DNA of 64,000 bases, from positions 27,501-91,500 of the forward strand of contig RPFO01000389.1 of assembly GCA_009746045.1 (NCBI GenBank), in the 5' to 3' direction. The position numbers were made by a program, and so were the translations under genes. The notes beneath the pieces are model-generated. The model worked only from the letters and a program-made list of their open reading frames with translations. It had not been told where the DNA came from and made no database searches. Each line of letters opens with the position of its first letter. Position 1 is the stretch's first letter. Positions 56,965 to 64,000 of this stretch are shown piece after piece. The stretch comes from Mesostigma viride. Lineage: Eukaryota > Streptophyta > Mesostigmatophyceae > Mesostigmatales > Mesostigmataceae.

Positions 56965-57633
56965 TGTCAGAGGTGAATTTCACCCTGTGTGCCCATCTGC
57001 CTGTTTACATTTGTAGTGTCTGGCCATCATGTTGTAAACGGAGGTATTAGGGTTGCGTCCCTAACAATCGCACCCGCCTGCCGTCTTTCTGGCCGATAAT
57101 TAAATAGGCTTGGTAGGGCCCGCCGTGAGCTTTCCGGCACAACTTATCGCACTGAATATAGTGCAGTATAGCAAAAGTTATGCAGTGCCGAAGTTGTAAT
57201 TCCGGCACAATACTTTGCGTACCTACCTTATAGGTGCCGACGGTACTATCCTCGGCCGAATATTCCGTGTTGGATATTTCGTATGACTGAATCCAGTTCT
57301 AGATGCATTGTATGCCGTGTTAGCTGCTTGACATCTGGCGTTCTCCTAATCGTCAATTGTATAATCGACAGCTGGCAACTTGTGCAGAATATTCTAGAAC
57401 GTGCACCGCTGCCCCAATGTGCCTTGATAAGGAAGTGACACACCTACGTTGCACTTACCTTGCAGTCCGAGCCCAGTGTGGCTATGGATGCTATGGTCCC
57501 CACCCGGGAACCGCACCATGGCTTTGGCGGTGAAACGGTGGCAGTCCGTAACCTAAATATGCAATGAATAAACTGATTATCAATTGTCTCAATCAGTCTT
57601 GACGACCAAGGAATTATATGAAAATTTCTGACA
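56965..57633 (+). repeat. LTR 2 of the three-LTR element
   Basis: 669 bp, shared between the two internal regions. By eye identical to LTR 3. Confidence 0.93.
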
Positions 57634-58526
57634 CAAAGCCATGACAGAATTCACCCTATGGACGTCAATTAGCGAGACCCGCCTGAAAATGGCGAGAGAC
57701 GTAATGTATTTCATGCATTATTATGGTTCGGAAGTTTGCGGCTGTGAGTCGCGTAATATTTGCTGGTCAGGCGTCTTGTTGAAGTCCTGCTGGCCAGCGC
57801 GTTTCCTGGAACCAGTTGCGGCTGGAGTCGCGGAAGTTTATATAAAACAATTTCCGGAATATTTCACATGTCGTCAGGCGTCGTTGGTTGAAGCCGGAGC
57901 CATATAATGAGCTCAGGTTCAAACCCTGCGGCCGGCGATGTCGCAAGCTAATTTTTTGGTATTTTTTCGGGCAATGCAGCGTGGAGCTGCGAATTTTTGT
58001 GCCGGAACCTGTCACTGGCCTATGCCAGTATGGGGAGTAATATGTGGTCGGCTGACCGGACGTTCAACGCGGGATTGATAAGACGTGCATAGTCCACGCA
58101 GATGCCCAATGCGAAAACGAGGGGATCAGACCGAGAGCAGGCGTTCAGGCCGGGAGCAACTTTTTGCACCGAGTATCGCCGCCATTACCACCTGCATGAT
58201 CAAAGTGCTACTCCACCAAGACCAAGAATTCTTTGCTGCTTCATCGAGCCAAGTTCGGCAATGCATCCAAGACGACATCAACTTTTATGCTGCGTTTTTC
58301 CAGGAATGGTTTGGCCGTGGCCCTTGCCACGAGCAATGTGTTTTCTTCCCCGTGCTGATAGCAATGGTAGCACTGTTTTGACGGGCTAGCCATGTAAGGG
58401 GGGTGTCAGAGTATGTTTATACCTGGCTGCCCTACCTAGCTTTTAGGCCCTTGCCTGAATTGAGGGGGGAGAGACTGTTTGCCCTACCTGCGTAGTGTCT
58501 TCACTTTAGGCATTGTGCAAGGGGGG
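57634..58526 (+). other. internal region 2 of the three-LTR element
   Basis: 893 bp, apparently identical to 56072-56964, including both short frames and both purine tracts. Confidence 0.9.
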
Positions 58527-59195
58527 TGTCAGAGGTGAATTTCACCCTGTGTGCCCATCTGCCTGTTTACATTTGTAGTGTCTGGCCATCATGTTGTAAA
58601 CGGAGGTATTAGGGTTGCGTCCCTAACAATCGCACCCGCCTGCCGTCTTTCTGGCCGATAATTAAATAGGCTTGGTAGGGCCCGCCGTGAGCTTTCCGGC
58701 ACAACTTATCGCACTGAATATAGTGCAGTATAGCAAAAGTTATGCAGTGCCGAAGTTGTAATTCCGGCACAATACTTTGCGTACCTACCTTATAGGTGCC
58801 GACGGTACTATCCTCGGCCGAATATTCCGTGTTGGATATTTCGTATGACTGAATCCAGTTCTAGATGCATTGTATGCCGTGTTAGCTGCTTGACATCTGG
58901 CGTTCTCCTAATCGTCAATTGTATAATCGACAGCTGGCAACTTGTGCAGAATATTCTAGAACGTGCACCGCTGCCCCAATGTGCCTTGATAAGGAAGTGA
59001 CACACCTACGTTGCACTTACCTTGCAGTCCGAGCCCAGTGTGGCTATGGATGCTATGGTCCCCACCCGGGAACCGCACCATGGCTTTGGCGGTGAAACGG
59101 TGGCAGTCCGTAACCTAAATATGCAATGAATAAACTGATTATCAATTGTCTCAATCAGTCTTGACGACCAAGGAATTATATGAAAATTTCTGACA
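58527..59195 (+). repeat. LTR 3 of the three-LTR element
   Basis: 669 bp, followed by the target duplication ATGCT and the resumed copia integrase frame. Confidence 0.93.
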
Positions 59196-59275
59196 ATGCT
59201 ATCACAGGACGTGGTGGCAGCCTGCCTGAAGAAGGCCGACAGGGTGTTCTCCAGGTTGAGGCGTAAGGACAAGAA
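59196..59275 (+). pseudogene. copia integrase, right part
   Basis: Starts with the second target-duplication copy. The frame left at 55402 continues here as Ser-Gln-Asp-Val-Val-Ala-Ala-Cys-Leu-Lys-Lys-Ala, a plausible integrase C-terminal part, up to Arg-Arg-Lys-Asp-Lys near 59273. There the sequence jumps into RNase H. Confidence 0.75.
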
Positions 59276-59405
59276 CTGTCAGCATGGGCATGGTGCAGTT
59301 TGTGCACAGGCAGCTGGCCAGGAGCAGGGACCTTGATTATTTGTTGCTCAAGGAAATGTCTTGCTTAGCTAACATTGAACATGTGGCTGGCGTGGACAAC
59401 CCTGC
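59271..59405 (+). other. inverted RNase H segment (about 130 bp)
   Basis: Plus-strand sequence equals the reverse complement of 50850-50981, encoding Met-Gly-Met-Val-Gln-Phe-Val-His to Val-Asp-Asn-Pro. The RNase H sequence immediately to its right (59406 onward) is on the minus strand. AAGAACTG (59271-59278) and CAGTTCTT (59406-59413) flank the switch. Confidence 0.8.
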
Positions 59406-60600
59406 CAGTTCTTACCAGTGTGTGCATCTGCAACCGACAGGAAGCCACTTGACATAGCTGGTAAAATAGCTCCCTCAAGTAAAGAGCAGCATGAAGCCCT
59501 TCACAGATTGCCCTGCACTCAGCAATGTCACTGCTGGGAGTTACCCTGTTTTGCAACCGACTGTACCAGCAGACCAGAGAGGACTGTTCTTGCACCAGGG
59601 ATATTAATGCTGCTGCACGGCCCCTGACCTCTGTGACTTTCCTACTATCCATAGAACTGTCTACATAGAGCACCATGTCAAAAGGCCTGTACAAATCCAA
59701 AGGACCCAGCATGAGAGGGGGAGACATGCGAACAGCCTCTACCACACTCTCAGCCCCCACCTCAACCAGTTGGGAATCGGTCAACCGACTCAGCACCAAC
59801 AGGTCAGGAGCACAAATGCTGGCCAGCCATGCCAACATACCCCGTATTGTTGCACATCTGGCCTGGGTGATGTGCTCCTGCAAGGCATCTATGATCTGCT
59901 GGGGATAGTCCTTACCACCCTCCAGCTTGATGGACCATGTACCCTGCTGATGGATCAAGGTTGCCTGCATTCCACAAAACACCATGGGCTCATTCTCAAC
60001 CATGTACTGGATCTTACCCAGTTCAAACCGTTTCTGGATCCTGGCCAGAGTCAACTCTTGCCAAGTGGGAGGGCCCAGGAGATGCAGATCATCACCATGC
60101 AGGGAGGCAAACGCTGGCAGCCCCTCATAGCTACCCTGAAACAGACAAGGATCAACTGGAGAGACTGAGAGACCACAGACAGACCTGAGGTACTTCTCCA
60201 TTTGAAGCTCTTCCTCCAGATGATGGGACTCGATCTAAGGCCTTCCACGCCTTTGAGAATCCTCAGATACCTCGTCTTCAGCTCTGCCCTCCACACTGCA
60301 GGCACCTTAACAAAGAAAGGGCGTATTGTGCGCCAAGTATCCTGTGCTTCCTGCTGATCACCCTTCAGAAAAGCCCTCTTGAAATCTACCAACACAGCGC
60401 TATAGGGTATCCCCTTGTTCAGAAAAGACAAGTAAATGCACAACAAAATCCTCCATGTATCATGCAGCATCCCTGGTGTGTAAAGCTCCTCATCTGCTAA
60501 CTGCCCAGTGCCATGGTACTCAGTCACAACTGGTCTAACATGTGGCACCTGCACGCCATCCACCTCCTTGAGCTTGAGGACAAACATCAATCTGAGCAGC
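59406..60600 (-). pseudogene. copia reverse transcriptase and RNase H, minus strand
   Basis: Read from 60600 leftwards: Val-Arg-Pro-Val-Val-Thr-Glu-Tyr (60545), Val-Asp-Phe-Lys-Arg-Ala-Phe-Leu-Lys-Gly (60395-60365), a frame change near 60220-60190, then the catalytic Leu-His-Gly-Asp-Asp near 60090-60105. Cys-Ala-Thr-Ile-Arg-Gly-Met-Leu lies near 59855-59840. RNase H Asp and Glu appear in Val-Asp-Ser-Ser-Met-Asp (59655) and Asp-Ile-Ala-Glu-Cys-Arg (59520). RNase H is cut after Leu-Val-Arg-Thr by the inverted segment. The right end is cut by the LTR at 60608. Confidence 0.88.
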
Positions 60601-60607
60601 TGGTGAT

Positions 60608-61278
60608 TGTTACATCCCGATCCGGACGGTGCGAAAGATCTAATCTAGTATAAGGTGCAGTTTAATAAGCCGGCATAGCCGCGCATTCGCGTACCGCGAT
60701 AGCAAGCAAAGATCGCAGTAAATTGACTAACTGAGCCGCGGTTTATCCTTAGCTATGTAGGCCTTATAGCCTGATTAATTAATCTAGCTATATGACACGG
60801 CATGTCATGAGGCAAATGACATCCGGATTAGTGCCCCTTGGTCTGAGAGAGTCGTCAACACTCGTTTCATTAATCATCAAACCAAAGAGAGAGAGTCCAT
60901 CGTCCACAGACCAATTTCACCTAGCTGCGCTACCAAGCTGGCAAGTTGGTGTGCAGGCGCGCCGACATGCGCGCCGATCTTCCAGATACTGCCGTCAAGC
61001 CCCAATAGGTTCTGTATGACGTCTAGGGCCGGCCCGGCCCCTAGAAGATCTCGTACTTCTGGCTAGGCCCAAAATAACTGGTCCGAAACACACAAAGAAC
61101 CAAATAAACACACAAAGTCCCGAACTTAGGGCGAATTCCCAAATAAGTCCCGAATTGAGTCCTTTAGTCCGGCGGACTATGAAAGCGAGCTATCGAAAGT
61201 CCCAAACGAATAACAAATGACTTTCGACTTATTTATTGAAGGCATTGTTACGCCCGTACAAAGGTCTGGGCCGTAACA
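60608..61278 (-). repeat. 3' LTR of a minus-strand LTR retrotransposon
   Basis: 671 bp, TGTTAC...GTAACA (plus view), with at least 6-bp inverted ends. On its right is CTCCTCCCTTCCCCAGGGG (61279-61297), which on the minus strand is a polypurine tract directly before the LTR, so the element reads leftwards and its body lies to the right. It inserted into the minus-strand copia RT (left flank GTGAT). The partner 5' LTR is not in the window. Confidence 0.72.
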
Positions 61279-61299
61279 CTCCTCCCTTCCCCAGGGGAC

Positions 61300-62814
61300 G
61301 ATAGCTATATCGTCCAGGCTTGTGGCGCACGCAACAAGACAAGTAGCACAAACAAACAAACAAGAAAAAAAAAAACGCTTGCAAGCAAAACAAACAACAC
61401 ACACAAAAGCGACAATTGCCCAGGGTGGGCAGTCAGCTGTAGAGAACAATAGTACAAAATCGGCCATGGGGATACTATGTCCCAACCCCTGTTCGCCAGC
61501 GGGTTAGTAAAGCCAATTCTCCCCGGCGTTGCCACACAAGGACAATTCCTTGATAGCCGATGGGATGCTATCGTCATCCCGTTGCAATCCATCCATGAGG
61601 AGGTCGCGACCCTCACATTCCTCCAATGCTGGGGCCCACCCCTCCCGACCGCGCCTTCCGTTGACGATACTCGTGGAGTACCTGGCGACCCTGCTCACCA
61701 ATTTCCTCGAGGATCTTCCCGGGGTTAGCGAGGTGATCCGCATTGTATGCGAGCTGGTATTCGTTCACGTTGGTGCGCGTTTGAGCGAGGTCTACCCACG
61801 TCCCGGTGGGCCAGTACGACATGAATGCGGCCAGGTATTGCGGGTGCGTGAACATGATTGTGCCCGCGTTCCAATCAATAACCCCACATCCATGCTCCTC
61901 AAAGAATTAACCTCCCGCCATGGTCAACACTACGACGCGCACCTGGAGAGCATTGCAGCGAAAGCCCGGAGCCCTCACAAAGTTGGGCACAACCCAGTCG
62001 AGGAATGCCTCTCCCTGGCACGGAGCATACTTGGGACAGTCAACCTTTCGAGGTTTACCATCTACCATGTATTTTGGCAGCTCCCGCTTGGGGCCGTATC
62101 GCGTACCAGAACCCTCTGGCGTCGATTCTAGGCAGTCCTGGGGTCGCGGGGCCGCCCTCCCTGGGTGCAAGTCGAAGCAGATTAGCTCGCGCATGGAGTC
62201 TCGCTACACATACGCATGAGTACCTACCTCAAAGTGCAGCGGTTGCGGTTGGTGATAGTCCGCGCTGTCGACGGCCACGAACGGCGATGGTGGCCGAGTT
62301 CAATGTAGACGGGAACTCCCCGAAACTCGCGTAAGGGGCGTACTCAGTCGCTGTGGGCCGGGAAACGCGCTGACGTAAGCGCCCACCGTCCATGGCGCCG
62401 GTCGAGCCACCGCCCGTACGATCAAAGACCCCTGCGCGGGAGATATAAAGCCCACCGCTGGTATCGGACCACGCCTCTCTGGTATATGGGCGCGGGACGT
62501 CTCCACGCGGGCCACCCGCTCGGAGTAAGTTCGCGCTTCTCGGCGCGGACTCTGGGAATCCGCGGAGACGCTGCCCGCCGACACCTCGTTCGTACATGCG
62601 CGACGTCTAACTTCTCGCTGGGCATCCGGTTCCACTTGGGGGCGTTTCTGGTTGCGCTCGATATCCTCGGGATCAATAGCAATACCCCACCACACTCATC
62701 GAAAATGGCTGTGTTTGACACCCCCCGTAAAATACCGGTTCGATCAAGGTACATTAACTTTGTTCGTCCGATTTCGGCCGTTTTTTCAATCGATGCACCT
62801 GGCTTTGAGTTCAA
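61300..62814 (-). pseudogene. decayed coding region of the minus-strand LTR element
   Basis: Minus frames in series: 62814-62422, 62695-62300, 62194-61907 (Arg-Glu-Leu-Ile-Cys-Phe-Asp-Leu-His-Pro start; Trp-Val-Val-Pro-Asn-Phe-Val), 61855-61613 (Phe-Thr-His-Pro-Gln-Tyr-Leu-Ala-Ala-Phe), and 61743-61504. The runs look like one soluble, Arg/Pro-rich protein broken by frameshifts, most like a Gag, but no zinc knuckle or Pol motif is visible. The family is not recognised. Confidence 0.45.
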
Positions 62815-64000
62815 ACCTTACTTCGAACCTACTTCAGATCCGGACTTACCTCGGATCAAAACGGGAGGGAGAACGGTTAAAAAGGGTTAAAAAACGGAAA
62901 CCAACGGATCGAAACGGAAACGCGACCGGGACGAACTGACTGACAGACCGGGGGTTACAGGGGCGGACACGCGACGGTCAATGCCGGTTACGAGCTGGGC
63001 ATTACAGTGACCGAGACTCGGAGGTCGTCATCTCGATTTTTCCCGCGACACCAGAGACGAAAACGAACGAAAACACCCATGGCGGTCGAGTATCAGCTAG
63101 CGTTTTGAAACTTGCGTCACTGCAGCCGCTCGAGGTGTCAAAACGAAGCTTACATCACGGTTAATCCATGGAATAATTTTGGAATGATAAGAGCTGTGAT
63201 TGCGACGAGGGAATTGAACGGGACAAATTGTTTTTTGCAGCGCACCATTTTTTTCGTGAAAACCAGATTTCTCGGTGGTACGTGTCTAAAAGTCCTGGTT
63301 ACGAGAGGAGATGAACATCCCGGCACGATAGCTCAGATTATGCGTTACAATATCCCCGAAAACGTTAGTGTTTTCGTTTTCTGAGTTTCGCTTTATATTC
63401 TCCGGCATTCGCCTGAATAAATATGGGGTGCGAAATCCGTCTGTTTCTTGCTTCGTACAATACATGTCTTTGTCGTCAGATAATTAGCTCTTTAGGCCGC
63501 TATGCCCGACCTTCCTATACTGCCCAGCCTGCGGCAATAATAAGCCAGCAGGACATATGGCGTGCCCAAGATTCCACGCAAACGTCGCTAATGGTCTTCC
63601 GGATGTGCAGTAAGTGCGGTAAAAGCTGCAAAAATTGCTTATTATGCCTGTATAAAGCTCTTTGCGACCGTGTTTTCCAAGCGAGTTCATTGTTCCTTTG
63701 ACGCTAGATACAAAAGGCAAAGGGGGTCATCATTTTCTTTTAGTCGGGAATGCGGTTTCGAGATGTGATGGGTCGGGCAGACGACCTCGCCACGACCCGC
63801 TGGCTCACGCTTCGCATCTCCCGGCAGCCATAAAGAAGCGCAGATTAAGCGAGGTGAGCGAGCTAGAGGTCCCAGAGTCGTTGCTAAGGCAAGGCAGCTT
63901 CTCAAAGGGTAGAGAGCTGGATTAATAAGACTTTCTCAAGGGCATTATGCAGTGGTTATTGCCACCTTGTCCAGATATTTGCCCTTGTCTTTCTGATTTA
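62815..64000. other. right end of window, no gene recognised
   Basis: Probably continues the minus-strand LTR element or its flank. Short frames (63112-63384, 63423-63701, 63662-63925 plus; 63484-63720 minus) show no known family. No LTR partner with TGTTAC/GTAACA ends is visible before the edge. Confidence 0.35.

Larger units (their letters stand above)
55403..59195 (+). mobile_element. non-autonomous LTR retrotransposon in tandem: LTR-internal-LTR-internal-LTR
   Basis: Three 669-bp LTRs (55403-56071, 56965-57633, 58527-59195) separated by two 893-bp internal regions; the repeat unit is exactly 1562 bp. LTR ends are TGTCAGA...TCTGACA, a 7-bp inverted repeat. The target duplication ATGCT lies at 55398-55402 and 59196-59200. 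Each internal region ends in AAGGGGGG directly before the next LTR, a polypurine tract. No gag or pol is encoded, so it must depend on another element. By eye LTRs two and three are identical, while LTR one differs at a few positions (e.g. CCCAACTG against CCCATCTG). Orientation follows the purine tract. Confidence 0.95.

Noticed and set aside
55684..59005. 65-codon minus frame recurring three times
   Set aside because: It recurs because it lies inside the LTR of the three-LTR element; no conserved domain.

Overview
This is eukaryotic nuclear DNA. It has spliced genes with GT-AG introns, nested retrotransposons, long microsatellites, and no bacterial operons, ribosome-binding sites, rRNA or recognisable tRNA genes. 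The mobile-element mix (a PAT/Ngaro-type tyrosine-recombinase retrotransposon as known from Volvox and Chlamydomonas, a LINE with a restriction-like endonuclease, copia elements and a chromovirus), together with Ala/Pro-rich protein style, suggests an alga, most likely a green alga. That assignment is inference only. Nearly the whole window is a repeat graveyard. The only convincing host gene is a four-exon, 260-residue membrane protein at 39927-43833.

Layout. 1-2500: 3' part of a copia element (protease, RT, RNase H, no integrase). 2840-3060: tandem repeat. 3855-5680 (minus): decayed Gag-like gene with zinc knuckle. 6538-22405: composite chromovirus with three LTR copies (6538-7090, 17557-18113, 22190-22405). 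It holds a viroplasmin-like small ORF, gag, protease, RT/RNase H, integrase with chromodomain, and an extra third ORF of about 770 codons. A LINE fragment sits in its 3' UTR, and a 3.8 kb filler holds a LINE end with restriction-like endonuclease. 22787-22979: MITE. 23165-25990 (minus): L1-like LINE. 26044-28690: hairpin, duplicated repeats and two truncated LINE tails. 28690-32385: repeats without genes.

32386-39433 (minus): a PAT/Ngaro-type element whose split direct repeats are all visible (A1-ORFs-B1-A2-B2), with a 2A-like motif between RNase H and tyrosine recombinase, and a 1.7 kb TTAA-flanked DNA transposon nested inside. 39927-43833: the host gene; its second intron contains a 1.8 kb 4/8-mer satellite. 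45000-47725: RTE-like LINE fragments in several orientations, one with a 12-bp target-site duplication. 47905-49156: L1-like ORF1 cut by an LTR. 49157-51814: an inverted pair of copia LTRs. 51843-52978: unidentified decayed ORF. 53030-60600: copia gag and integrase, interrupted by a three-LTR non-autonomous retrotransposon (55403-59195, target duplication ATGCT), then inverted copia RT/RNase H. 60608 to the right edge: 3' LTR and decayed minus-strand coding region of another LTR element.

The genes do not form a pathway. The record is one of successive insertions, and target duplications and reading frames that resume across insertions give their order. The coding regions of the mobile elements carry frameshifts and stops, so most copies look dead. 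The near-identical repeat units of the three-LTR element and the well-preserved split repeats of the PAT-type element point to fairly recent activity.
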